DNA from: Anas platyrhynchos
Lineage: Eukaryota > Chordata > Aves > Anseriformes > Anatidae
Direction: 5' to 3'
Assembly (NCBI RefSeq): GCF_047663525.1
Contig: NC_092603.1
Span: 227,501-291,500 of the forward strand
DNA length: 64,000 nt
A model generated the notes under the pieces. The model was not told the DNA's origin. It saw only the letters and a list, made by a program, of their open reading frames with translations, and did no database searches. The stretch's first letter is position 1. Every line of letters starts with the position of its first letter. The position numbers and the translations under genes were made by a program. Below are positions 36,240-61,800 of the stretch, one piece after another.

Positions 36240-37057
36240 ATTTCCCAATCTGGGGGGGGGGGGCGGGAGGGAACAGCGCGGTTGCCATGGGGACGGGACG
36301 GAGGGGGGGGGGGTGATCGCGGTTGCCATGGTGACGGTTGCCACGGCGACGGCGGCCGGAAGGAGGCCGCGGCCCGGTTGCCGTGACGACAGCGGGGAAG
36401 GGAGGGGGGAGCGATTCCCAGGCGAGGGGGCGTGGCCACGGCGGCGCGAACCACTGCGTGCGGGGGGGGAAAGGGCGGGGGGAGCCCTTTTAGCCCCTCC
36501 CCTAAGCCCCAAACCCCCCCGCTTCCCGCCGTGGCCGCGCCCGGCCGGGCCCCACCCAATCACCTCCCGCTCCTCGCCGGCCCCGCCCCACTCCTGGCGA
36601 CGCCGGCGCCGCGCCGCGCATGCGCGCAGCCGCCGGGCGGCCGTTGGCGGGGCGGGGCCGGGGCTCCGCCGCCGGGGCTGGGCCACCGGGAATCCGCCGC
36701 CATCCGCGCCCGCCGCCCCCGTCCGCCACCCCCCGCGCCCTCCCGCGGCCCCTCCCGGAGCCCGCCCCGGCGCCCGCAGGTCGGTATCGGCCGCGGGGAC
36801 CCCGCGCCGGGGCCGCGATGGCCGCCGCCGAGCCGCCCCCCCCCCCGGGGGCCGCCATTCACCGCGCGGCCCAGGCGCGTCTTCGGCCTGGGCCCAGGGC
36901 GGGCGGGAGGGGGAGGGAAGGGGGTTGGGGGGGGGAGGGGAGGGGAGGGGGCGCGCAGCGGAGCCCCCCCCCCCAGGTTCTGACCCCGCTCCCCCCCCCC
37001 CAGGCGCCCAGCCGCCCGCCCGGCGGCCCCCCCCGTGCTCAATGCGCGGCCCCCGCG
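36240..37057 (+). promoter_or_regulatory. PRRC2A: PRRC2A CpG promoter and 5' UTR
   Basis: X-box-like elements lie at 36281 (GTTGCCATGGGGAC), about 36322 (GTTGCCATGGTGAC) and about 36336 (GTTGCCACGGCGAC). An NRF1-type GCGCATGCGCGC is at about 36616, with dense CpG to 36790. A likely 5'-UTR intron runs from a donor near 36780 (gcag|gtcgg) to an acceptor ending near 37003, before the ATG at 37058. The start site is inferred. Confidence 0.7.
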
Positions 37058-49479
<12,422 letters not shown>

Positions 49480-49785
49480 CCCCCCCATAGCGGGGGGAGG
49501 GCCGGGGGCTTCCCTGTGGGGCTGGGGGAGGGGGAATTACAGGAGCAACAACCCCCCAGTGGGGCTGGGGGGGGCTGCGTGCCCCCTCCTGCTCATGGAC
49601 CCCCACCCCATGGGGTCTCTGTCCCCACACTTGTGGGTCCGTGCCCCACACTTATGGGCCTCCCCCGGCCCCACCACCCCTCCCCCCTGTCGGGCTGCGG
49701 CCCCTTTGTTAAAGAGATGCCCGAGCAAGACAAAAAAAAAAAAACATAAAAAAAAAAAAAACTCGTTTGCAGAAAAAAAAAACAG

Positions 49786-49791
49786 AATAAA
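49786..49791 (+). terminator. PRRC2A: PRRC2A poly(A) signal
   Basis: AATAAA within an A-rich stretch (49728-49800) that includes two A runs of 12-14 bases. It is about 310 bases after the PRRC2A stop. Confidence 0.75.
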
Positions 49792-49849
49792 AGTGACGAA
49801 ATCAAGTGGGGCGTGGCGAGAGGCGGGGCTTAGAGCAGGGGGCGGAGCC

Positions 49850-49855
49850 TTTATT
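49850..49855 (-). terminator. BAG6: BAG6 poly(A) signal
   Basis: Minus-strand AATAAA only 30 bases beyond the BAG6 stop and 59 bases from the PRRC2A signal on the other strand. The two mature 3' ends should therefore nearly abut or overlap. Confidence 0.8.
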
Positions 49856-49884
49856 GGGGGGGGGGCCGCGGGGGGGGCCCTCAA

Positions 49885-52800
49885 CTACGTGAAGGCGCGC
49901 TGGGCGCAGGGGAGGCGCCGGGGGGCGCCGAGTCGGGGTCCTCGCGAGGCGGCGCTGGAGGTCGGCCAGGAGCTGGGGGCGGGGCCGGAGGGAGGGGGGC
50001 GGGGCCAGAGGGGTGGGCGGGGCGTCAGCTGGCCACGCCCACCCACCTGCCACACCCGAGTCCCAGGGAACCTCAACACAGGGGGACCCCTCCCCAGACC
50101 CCACCCATGGGAGACCCCCCAGGATCCCTCCCAACAGAGCCCTGTGAGATCCCCACACAGACACCCCCGTCCCCCCGGTTCCCCAAATACCCCCCAAAAT
50201 TCCCCCTAAACCCTTCCCATAGTCCCAAACCCACCCCAAATCCCTCCAAAATCCCCCTAATGCCCCCCAAATGCCCCCCAGGTCCTTTCCTGGACCATCC
50301 CAAGACCCCCAGGACACCTCAGGGCTCCCCCACAGGACAAGACCGCCCCCACAACCCCATCAGGACCCCCAGATCCTTCCCAGCCCCCAGGACACCCCAA
50401 CCCCCTCCATTCCCAGGCCCCCCTGGTCTCCCTCCCATACCCCCAGACCCCAAACTGCTGACACCATCCCTCCCCACCTGCTTGCGACCCCTCCTGCAGG
50501 GGCCCCTCGCTCAGCTCCCGGTTCAGGCTCTCCGGGGACCCCAGGGGCCGGGCACCGGCGGCTGGGCAGGCGCCCACGGCCTCGGCCAGGGCCAGCAGCA
50601 GGAGAGCCCTGGCCTGCATTGTATTGGTCTATGGGAGGGAGGGAGGGGTCAGTGGGAGGCTGTGGGGCAGGCTATGGGTTGAGGGGACATGGGTCAGGCT
50701 GTGGGGCAGGGTTATGGGGCAGGATCTATGGGGCAGGCTATGGGGCAGGCTATGGGGCAGGGTTATGGGGCAGGCTATGGGGCAGGCTATGGGGCAGGGC
50801 TATGGGGCAGGATCTATGGGGCAGGCTATGGGGCAGGGTTATGGGGCAGGCTATGGGGCAGGCTATAGGGCGGGCTATGGAGCAGGCTATAGGGCAGGCT
50901 ATGGGGCAGGATCTATGGGGCAGGCTATGGGGCAGGACCTCCACCTTGCGGCGCTTGGCGGGCATGCCGGTCAGGTAGGCGTCGCTCAGGGGGGGCTGCG
51001 GCTTGCCCTTGCGCTGGGTCTGGACGTCCTCGCGGATGATGAGGGGGACCCACTCCTGGGGGGGGGGGGTCCCGGGTGAGCCCCCCGATACACACATGGC
51101 GTAGGACCCCCCCCCCACGTCGACCCCCGCAGCCGGTCGGCGGCTCCTCCACCGGGGGCCCGCGGCGGCCGCCCACGCCTCGCTCTCATTCGGCGCGCGC
51201 CTCCTCCCGGCCGTGGTGGCGGGGGCGGGGGAGGCGGCGCCCTCGCGCTGCGGGGGAGGGGCGGGGGGGAGGGGGCGGGGTCAGCGCAGGCCACGCCTCC
51301 CACGCCTCCCCACCCGCCGTGGCCACGCCCACCTCCGGCGGCGGCTCCGCCTCCTGGGTCTCCATTGGCTCCTCCGGCAGGGCAGGGGCTGGGGGCAGAG
51401 AGGGGGCGTGGTCAGGGTGAGGTGGGCGGGGCCCAGGGAAAGGGGCGGGGCCTGAGATGGGAGGGGGCGGGGTCATGGAAGGGGCGGGGCCAGAAGGGGG
51501 CGTGGCCAACGAGAAGGGGTGGGGCCTGGCTCGAGAGGGGGCGGGGCCAGGAGACAAGGGGGCGGGGTCAGGGCGAGTGGGCGGGGCTACCCGGGACAGT
51601 GGCAAAGTGGGTGTGGTTAAGGGGCATGGCTCAGGAGGAGGGCGTGGCTAAGGGGAGAAGGGGGCGTGGCTAAAGAAAGGCACAGGTAACATAAAGGGGC
51701 GGGGTTAAGGGAAATGGGGCGTGGTTCAGGAGAGGGGGCGTGGTTAAAGAGAGGGAGTGTTCCTGTCCCGGGGCGCCCACCTGCTGCGGGGGGGGGTCCC
51801 CGAGGCGCCGCACGTAGGGCAGGATCTGCTCGGGGGTACCGGCATCTGCTCCAGCACCCTGCGGGCCAGACATCCCCACCACGGCCGTGAGCCACGACAC
51901 CAGCGGCGCGACGGCGCCACGTCGGCCGACATGCGGCGCTGGGGGGGGGGGGGGAGGAAACCGGGTGCCGGTCTCTCTGTGTGTCTGTGCCCCCCCACAG
52001 TCCCCCCTGACCCCCCCCAGCCCCCCACTCACGATGCGGTCGCTGCCAGTGAGCGCCCCCAGGGCCGCGCGCTCCCCCGCAGGCAGTGCAGGTTCAGCGC
52101 CAGGCACTCGAACAGGGCCCGGTTGCCAAGCTCCGGAGGCAGGGGCCGAAGCTGGCGTCTGGGGGACACGGGGGGGTGCTCAGTACCAAGGGGGGGGTTT
52201 CATGCCCCGCCCCGTGCCCCCCACCCACCCGGAGCAGCGCAGGATGTGCAGGGCAATGCGGCGCTGGAAGTGCTCCTGCAGGAACTCCACGTTGGTGCGG
52301 GTGATGTCCACGCCCTCAGCAACCTGCACCCCGCCTGGGGGGGGGGACACGGGGGGGGGGTGAGGGGACAACCCCCCCACAAACCCCCCAAGTACCCCCC
52401 CAACTTACAGAGCCCCCCCTGCCCAGAACCCAAACCCCCCAACACCCCCCAAAGGACTCCTACTCCCAACTCCCCATCCCCCAAATCCCCCCCAAACCCT
52501 CAATTCCCACCCTAGAACACCCAAATCCTCCCCAAATCCCCTCCAAAGCCCCTCCCCAACCACCCACAACCCCCAAATTCCCTCCCAAATCCCCAATTTC
52601 CCCCTCAAAAACCAAAATTGTCCCCAAAATCTATCCCAAGTCCACTCCCAACCCCCTCCAAACCCCCAAATCCCCTCCCAAATCCCCTCCAAACCTCAAA
52701 TCCCCCTCAAACCCCAGATCCCCACCCAAACCCCCAAATCCCCCCCAAATCCCCCCAAACCCCTTCCCAATCCCCTCTTCACCACCCAATCCCCCCCAAA

Positions 52801-55800
52801 TCCCCTCCTCTACCCCCAATCTGCCCCCAAATCCCCCCCAACCCCCTCCTCACCCCCCAATACCCCCCAAATCCTCCCCAAATCCCCCCCAACCCCCCGT
52901 CCCCACTCACAAAGCTCTCCCTCCAACTCCTCCAGCCCAGCTATGACGTGGGCGGCCGCCTGCAGGGAACCCCCAGAGACCCCCCCCAGACTCAGTCCCT
53001 GTACCTGGGGAGATTCTGCCCCATGCCCCCATCCCCCTCCCCCCACGCCCCTACCCGCACGCTGCCCTCGCTGGGCTCCTGCCCGCCCGCTGTAGAAGCG
53101 GCGCAGGGCGGGCTGCAGGCGCTGCAGGGGCTGGCAGTGGCCGTGCAGCAGGGCCACCACGTCCACCATGGCCACCTGCTGGCACAGCAGCGACAGCAGC
53201 TCCCAAAAAGCCTACAAGGGGTTAAAGGGGCGGGGTCAGGGAGGGACACGCCCCCGGTAAGCCACGCCCCCTGTAGGACACGCCCACTGACCCCTTGACC
53301 TGAAGGACCCCCAAAAAGCCCCACCCCCAGCACAGCAAGAACTTAAAGGGTTAAAAAGGGGGCATGAATCAGGGAACGCCCCCTCGACACGCCCCTTAGG
53401 ACACGCCCACTGAACCCCCCCACCTAAAGGACCCCACCCAAAGGGGACCCCCCAGCACAGCAGCTCCCCAAAGAACTGAAAGGGTGAAAAAGGGGCGTGG
53501 TCAGAAAGGGACACGCCCCCTTGGAGGGCCGCGCCCCCTTAGGACACGCCCACCTGAGCCCACCTGAAGAGACCGCCCCCTGGAACCCCCCAGCACGGCG
53601 AGCTTCCCAACGAAAGGGTTAAAAAGGGGCGTGGTGGGAGGGAGGGACACGCCCCCGGAAACCACGCCCCCCGATAGGGACAGACGCCCATTTAACCCCT
53701 CGACCTGAAGAGCCCCCCAAAAAGCCCCACCCCCAGCACAGCAAAAAGCTAAGGGTTAAAAGGGGGGCAGGGTCAGAGAAGGGAAGGTAACACCCTGGAG
53801 GCCACGCCCCTTGCCTTTTCAAGCCACGCCCCATTAACAAGCCACGCCCCCTGGTACAGGGGCGCGGGGCAACCACTGCCATATATGGAGGGGGAGCGAC
53901 GAAACCGCCACGGGGAGGGGAGGGGCCCCTTGAAACCGCCACAGAGCCCCCCAAATCCCCCCAAAAACCCCCCAAAATATCTCCCCAATTCCCCCCAAAT
54001 CCCCCTGAAATTCCCCAAAATCCCCCCTAAATCCCCCGAACAGCCCCAAACCATTCCCTAATCCCCCCCACAAATCCCTATAAACCCCCCCAAATCCCCC
54101 TAAACCCCCCCAGAATCCCTTTAAGCCCCCCCAACCTCCCCCAAATCCCTTCAACCCCCTCCCAGCCCCCCAAATCCCCCCCATTGTCCCCCAAACCTCC
54201 TCCCACTGCCCCCAAAATCCCCCCCTTTCCCCCAAACCCCCTCCCCATCCCCACAAACTCCCCCAACCCCTCCACTGCCCCCAAACCCCCCAAACCCCTC
54301 CCCCAAAATGCCCCCCCCACCCCCCCCTCACCCGCAGGCCCTCCGGCGCCGTGCTCGAAGCTGGGGGGGGGCCCGCTGAGGCGCTGCAGGAAGGCGGCGA
54401 TGTCTGGGGGGGCGGCCCTGGGGGGCCCCCCAGCGAGCCCAGCATGGAGGCGCCCCCTGCCGCACCACGCTGGTGAAGAACTCGAGGCAGGCAGACAGGG
54501 GGGGGGCCTGGGGGGGCGCCCAGGCAGAGGGCGCTGAGGAGGAGGAGGAGGAAGAGGAGGAAGAGGGGGGAGGGGGAGGAGGGGACGGGGGAGGGGGGCT
54601 GGGGGGGGTGGAGGGGAGGGGGAGGGGCCTCCTAGGCAGGGGGAGGGGTGGGGAGGGGAGGGGGGGCCGGGGGGGGTGGGGGGGATGAGGGGGGTGAGGG
54701 GGTGCGGGGGGGTGGGGGGGAAGGAGGGGACTGGGCGGCCTGGGGGGGGGGAAGGGAGGAGGCGGGGGCGGGCAGCCAGGGGTCTGGGGGGAGGGGCTCA
54801 GCCCTTCCCGTGATTGCCTCAGGCACCCCCCCCCCCCACATGGTCCTCCTCCTTCCCACAATGCCCTGCGCCACGTGTCCCTTAGGCTCCTCCCCCCTCC
54901 CTTAGGCTCCTCCCCCTCCTTTAGGCCCCGCCCCTTTTCTTAAGCTCCTCCCTTCCCCAGGCCCCTCCCCTTTTCTGGGGGCTCCTCCCACTTCCCACAG
55001 ATCCCTGGGTCTTCCCCAGGCCCCTCCCCCTCCCCTAGGCCCCTCCCCCTTTTCTTAGGCTCCGCCCCTCCCCCTAGGCCCCTCCCCCTCCCTTTAGGCC
55101 CCTCCCTTTAGGCCCCTCCCCCTCCCCTAGGCCCCCTCCCCTTCCCACAATGCCCCTCACCTGCAGGAGTCCGGCCACGCCCTGCAGGAAGGGCGCCCCC
55201 GGCATGGCGACGGTGACGGCGGGGGAGGGGGCGCCGCCCCCAGGAGCCCCCAGCAGCGCCGCCAGGGGCGGGGCCTCGCCGGCCACGCCCCCTCCCGGCC
55301 CCCCCGGGGCCCCGCCCACCGGGGACGAGCCCGGGGAGGGCGGGGCGGGCGGGGGCGGGGCCGAGGGAGAGGGTCGAGGCGCTGCTCGCGGGGGGCGGGG
55401 CCGAGAGGCGGGGGGGGCGGAGCCACCCTGGGCTGGGGAGGGGGTGAGGGGAGGACCTTCTCAGCACCCGGGACTCCCAGTGTCCCCAGTGCCCCCCACC
55501 CCAGTGCCCCCCAGTTCCTCCCAGTGACCCCCAGCTCCTCCCAGTTCTCCCAGTATGCCCCCATATGCCCTCCCAGTGCCCCCCCAGGTCCTCCCAGTAT
55601 CCCCCCAGTTCTTCCCAGTTCCCCCCATACGCCTCCATATGCCCTCCCAGTTCCCAGTTTCCCAGTATGCCCCCACATGACCTCCCAGTGCCTCCCAGTG
55701 CTTCCCAGTCCCTCCCAGTGCCCCCCCAGCTCCTCCCAGTTCCCCCAGTATTCCCCCATTTACCCTCCCAGTCCCTCCCAGTGCCCCCCAGTCCCTCCAG

Positions 55801-58800
55801 TGCCCCCCCAGCTCCTCCCAGTTCCTCCAGTATTCCCCCATTTACCCTCCCAGTCCCTCCCAGTGCCCCCCAGTTCCTCCCAGCACCCCCCCAGCTCCTC
55901 CCAGTTCCCCCGGTGCTGCCCCATATGCCCTCCCAGTCCCTCCCAGTGCCCCCAGTCCCGCACTCACCCAGTACCAGTGGCTGCAGCAGCAGGCTGCCCC
56001 ACCAGCCCGCTGATCACCTGCGCCAGCGACGCGCCCCCGGGGGCCTGGGCCGGGGTCACGGCGGGCACCGGGACCCCGGCCCCCCCCATGGACCCCCCAG
56101 GACCCCCACCGCCCCCCGGGACCCCCCCCAAGGCCACCTCCCCCTCCCATAACCCCAATCCCATAACACCCCCCCCATAGAGCCCCCCACCCCTTAACAC
56201 CCCCACACACCCCATAGAGCCCCCCCCTGCCCCATAGAGCCCTCCCCACCCCATAACGCCCCCCCGCCCCATAAGCACCCAATTCTCTGCCCCCTGCCCC
56301 ACTCACGGGAGCGGCCGCCTTGGGGGGCCCCGGGGGTGTGTGGGGCGCGGGGGGCGCCGTGGGGCGGGCGATCACCACCCGCGTGGACCTGGAAGCCGCC
56401 GACCGCCTGGCCTGGGGGGGGCACGGGGGGGTTATGTGGGGCAGGACATGGGGCAGTTGTGTGGGCGGCTATAGGGGCGTTTATGGGGCAGCTATAGGGT
56501 CATTATGGGGCACTATGGGGCAGCTATAGGCTGGGGGTGGTTATGGGGCAGCCATGGGCCACTATGGGGCAGCTGTGGGCAGCAGTGGGGCAGTTATGGG
56601 GCAGCTGTAGGGGCAGTATGGGGTGCTATGGGGCAGCCATAGGGCGCTATAGGGCAGCTATGGGGCACTATGGGGTGGTTATGGGGCTGCAACGGGGCAG
56701 TTATGGGATTGCTATAGGGTGGTTATGGGGCAGTTATAGGGCAGTTATGGGGTCCTTATAGGGCAGTATGAGGCTGTATGGGGCAGCTACATGGGGCAGT
56801 TATATGGGGCAGTTATGGGGCGGCTATAGGGGCAGTTATGGGGCGCTATGGGGCAGCTGTGGGGCAGTTATGGGGCAGCTCTGGGGCACCTATGGGGCAG
56901 CTGTGGGGCAGTGATGGGATTGCTATGGGGTGGTTATGGGGCAGTTATAGGGCAGCCATGGGGCAGCTATAGGGGCGCTATGGGGCACTGTGGGGTGGTT
57001 ATAGGGCAGCTATAGGGCAGCTATGGGGCGGCTCTAGGGCAGCTATGGGGCGCTATGGGGCAGTTATGGGGCGCTATGGGGCGCCGTGGGGCACCCACCT
57101 GTGGCGGCGGAGGCGGCGGCAGCCACTGCCTGCTGGTGATCTGGTGGGCGACCGCCTGCAGGAGCCTGGGGGGCGGGGGGCAGCCACTGCTCCCTGGAAA
57201 AAATGCGCCAACAGAAGGGGGGTCACAGCCCTGCCCCCGCCCCAAAACCCCCCAAAATCCCCCCAAATCCCCCCCAACTCACCCATGCCCAAGCCGTGCC
57301 CGGGGGGGCCGCTCGCGCCCCGGCCGCCTGCGAGCCCCGATCTTGGGGGGGGACAAAAAAGGGGAGGGTTGGGGGAGGTCCCTGGGGGGGGTCCCCAAGG
57401 TGGAGGGGTCCCCAAATTTTGGGGGGGTCCCCAAAATGAGGGGGAGTCGCCGACCACCTGGATGTTCATGTGCATCATCACCACGGCTCCCGTCTAGTCC
57501 GAAATGCGGATCACGCGGGGGGGGGGCCCCGGCTCGGACCCCCGGGGGGGGTAGGGGCCTGGGGGGGGCCTGGGGGGGCCTCGGGGGTGTCCCGGGGGGG
57601 GGGGGGGAGAAGGCGGCGGCGTTTTGGGGAGGGGGGGCCCCGGGGGGGTCTCGGGGGAGGAGGGGCCGGGCGCGCGCCCCATTGCCGGTCATGGTCACCG
57701 TGGTGCCCACGTTGATAGAGAGGGGGGGGGGCAAGGGGGGGGGGGGTTGATGGGGGGGGTCCCTGTCCATAGAGGGAAGGACAGTGGTTGGGGGGGGGCG
57801 GGGGGGGGAATTGGGGCTCCCCCAGCCCCATTTGGGGTGTCCCCCCCCCCCAAATATGTCCTGGGGGCCCCCCCACCTGGATGGGAATTTTGGAGCCCCC
57901 CCACCCCATAAATGTGAATTATTGGAGCCCCCCCCCAGCCCCATAAATATGGAGGTTGGAGCCCCCCCCAACCCCTAAAAGTGAATTATTGGGTTCCCCC
58001 CCCCCCAAAATTAATTATTGGGGTCCCCCCCCGAAATGTGAATTATTGGGGCCCCCCCAGCTGGATAGGGAATGCCCCCCAGCCCCATAGATGTAAGGAC
58101 TTTTCCCCCCAACCCCATAAATGTGATTTGCCCCCCCCACTCCCCGAATACAATTTTTGCCCCCCCAGCCCCATAAATGTGACCTTTGCCCCACCCCCCA
58201 AAACTCAATTTTTCAGTATTCCCCCGTACCTGGATGGGATGGCGGCTGCTGCAGCAGCACGGGGGGGCCGGCCGTGGGGGGGGGGGGGCGGCGCGGAGAC
58301 GTGCAGGTGGGGGAGGGCCCCCCCCAGGGCGCAGCGCAGCTCGGCCAGCGCCAGCAGCGCGTTGTCCACCAGCCGCTGGCTCTCCCCCACCAGCGCAGCA
58401 GGGCCGGAGCCCCTCCTCGCGGGCCTCCTGGGACGGGGGGGTCGGGGGGGGGCCCAAAATGGGGGGGGGCACCCCCATAACAGGAGACCCCCCCCGGAAT
58501 GGGGGGACCCCCCGGATAGAGGAGACCCCACGGAATAGAGAAGACCCCCGGGATAGGAGAGACCCCCCCATATAACAGGGCCCCCCCATATAAAAGGGGA
58601 CCCCCCCAAATGGGAGGGACCCCCCTCAAATGGGGACACCCCCATAAAGGGAGGGACCCCCCCCATATAGGGTGGGACCCCCCCGGGTGAGGGAGACCCC
58701 AACTCACCCCAGAAACCCCCAAAAACGGCTCCAGGGACTCCCCAAATCACCCCAGGGACCCCAAAAATTTACAAGAATGACCCCAAAATAACCCCAAAGA

Positions 58801-61800
58801 CCCCAAAACCACCCCAAAAACCCCCAAATGGCTCCAGGGGACACCCAAAACCACCCAAAGGACCCCAAAAATCCCTGCAGGGGCCCCTAAAATCCCCCCA
58901 GACCCCCCTCATGGCTCCTTTATGGGGTCCTGGACCCACGGCCCCTAACAACCCCCAGCCCATTTTCAACCCCAGCCCCCCAATATTTAGAGCCCCAAAA
59001 TATTTTGTGCCCCCCCCTCACATTAATGCCCCCCTTATGTGATCCCAGCCCCCTGCCCAGCCCCATTATGGGGTCCCAGAGCCCCCAAAAGCCACCTTAT
59101 GGGGTCCTGGACACCCCCATGACCCCGTACCCAGCCCAGCCCCAACATTTGGGCCCCAATATTTCACAACCCCCGTATTTAAAGACCCCCCCATTTGCCC
59201 CCCCCACCTTAATACCCTCCTTGATTTGGGGTCCCACAGCCCCCCACAGCCCCCCACAGCCCCCATTTATGGCTCCTAGACACCCTATAACAACCCCCAG
59301 CCCCCCCATTTTGGCCCCCAGCCCCCCCCAATATTTCAGGACCCCCCCGAATATTTTTGTGCCCCCCCCCTCACATTAATACCCCCCCTTTTATGTGATC
59401 CCAGCCCCCTCCCAGCCCCACGTTAGTGGGTCCCAGAGCCCCCCATGGCCCGTGAGGACACAGCCCCCAGCCCCCCATTTCTGCCCCCAGCCCCCCAATA
59501 TTTCAGGGCCCCCCCCCAATATTTTTGTGCCCCCCCTCACGTCAGAGCCGTAGGAGGCGGTGCCAGCAGCCCCCATTACGGGGTCCCAGCCCCCTCCCCA
59601 GCCCCATTTATGGCTCCCAGCCCCCCATTTTGGCCCCCAGCCCCCCCCAACATTTCAGGACCCCCCCCCATATTTTCGTGCCCCCCCCTCACATCGCTGC
59701 TGTAGGAGGCGGTGGCGGCGGTGGGGGCCAGGAGGCTGAGCTGGCGCTGCTGGAAGGGCTCCAGGCGGCCCTGCAGGCGCCGCAGCTCCCGCAGCACCTC
59801 GGCGAGCTCGGCGGGGCTGGGGGGGCTGGGGGGCCAAAAATCAGGGACCCCCCCCAAATTAAAGGGGGGAGGCCCCACGACCCCCACAACCCCCCGGCTC
59901 CTTTACGGTACCTGGCGCTGCCCTCCGGGGGCTGGGGGGGGTCCGAGGGGGGCGCCGGGGGGGCCTCCGGGTGGACCAAGGAGGGAGGGCGGCAGCAGCT
60001 GGGGGGGGGGTGGGGGCTGGGGGGGGGGGTCGGCGGCGTTGGTGCCCTGTGGGAGGGGGTTGGGGGGGGGGAAAGGGGGCAAGGGGAGGGCCAAACCCCA
60101 TAAATGGGTAAGGGGGGTGAAAAGGGGGTTGAAAAGGGGCAAGGGGGGGGGTGAATTGGGGGGGGGGGGAAATGGGGGGGTGGAAAGAGGGATTAAAGGA
60201 GGGGGGTCTGAGACCCTATAATAGGATAGGAGGGGGGGTAGAAGAGAGACAGAGATGAGAAGAAAGAATAAGGGGGGACAAGGATCCCATAATGGATAAG
60301 GGGGGGGGTAAAAGGGAGGGGGGGGGGAAATGGGGGGGGGTAAAAGGGGGAAGGAGGGTCTCAAGAGACCCTATAATGGGGGTAATGGAGGGGGGGCAAA
60401 AGGGGGGACAAAAGGGGGCAATGAGGGTAAAAAGGGGGAGTAGGGGGGAAAAAGAGGGAGGGCTGAAGGAGAAAAAGGGGTTGGGGGGGTAAAAAGTGGG
60501 TAAGGGGGGGGGTTAAAATGGGGTGGGGGGGGAAAAGGGGGCAAGGGGGGGGGCTGGGACCCATGATGGGAACAGGGGGGTAAGGGGGCAAAAGGGGCAA
60601 TGGGGGTAAAAAGGGGGCAAAGGAGGGTGATCTAAAGAGTACAGAGAAAATATAGTGGGGGGGGGTCATTAAGGGGGGGTCATTAAGGGGGGGTCATTGG
60701 GGGGGTCGTTAGGGGGGGTCATTAGGGGGGGTCATTAAGGGGGGGTCATTAAGGGGGGGTCATTAAGGGGGGGTCATTAAGGGGGGGGGTCATTAAGGGG
60801 GGGTCATTGGGGGGGGTCATTGGGGGGGGTCATTAAGGGGGGGGGTCATTAGGGGGGGTCATTAAGGGGGGGGTCATTAAGGGGGGGGTCATTGGGGGGG
60901 GTCAGTGGGAGGTATTTGAGGGAGGTCATTGAGGGGGGTCATTGAGGGGGGGTCATTGAGGGAGGTGATTGGGGGGGGTCATTAAGGGGGGGTCATTAAG
61001 GGGGTCATTGGGGGGGGTGATTGGGGGGGTCATTAAGGGGGGTCATTAAGGGGGGGTGATTAAGGGGGGGGTGATTAAGGGGGGGGTGATTAAGGGGGAG
61101 TTAATAAGGGGGGGTCATTAAGGGGGGGTCATTAAGGGGGGGTCATTGGGGGGGTCATTAAGGGGGGGTCATTAAGGGGGGGGGTGTAATTGGGGGGGGT
61201 CATTTGGGGGGGGGTGTGATTTGAGGGAGGTGTCATTTGAGGGAGGTGTGATTTGAGGGGGGGGGTCATTAAGGGGGGGGGGTCATTAAGGGGGGGGGGG
61301 GTCATTAAGGGGGGGGTCATTAAGGGGGGGTCATTTGTGGTGGGGTGCATTCGGGGAGGTGTGATTGAGGGAGGTCATTGAGGGAGGTGTCATTGAGGGA
61401 GGTGATTGGGGGGGTCATTGAGGGGGGGTCATTAAGGGGGGGGTCATTAAGGGGGGGTCATCGGGGGGGTCATTAGGGGGGGGTCATTAAGGGGGGGTCA
61501 CTGTAGGGGGGGTCATTAGGGGGGGGTCATTAAGGGGGGGGTCATTAAGGGGGGGTCATTAAGGGGGGGGTCATTAAGGGGGGGGGTCATTAAGGGGGGG
61601 TCATTAAGGGGGTGGTCATTAAGGGGGTCACTGGGAGTCATTAGGAGAGATAATTAAGGAGAAGTAATTAAGGAGGAGTCATTAAGGGGGGGTCATTAAG
61701 GGGGGGGTAATTAGGGGGGGGGTGATTAAGGGGAGGTGATTAAGGGGGGGGGTGATTAGGGGGGGGTCATTAGGGGGGGGTCATTAAGGGGGGGTCATTA

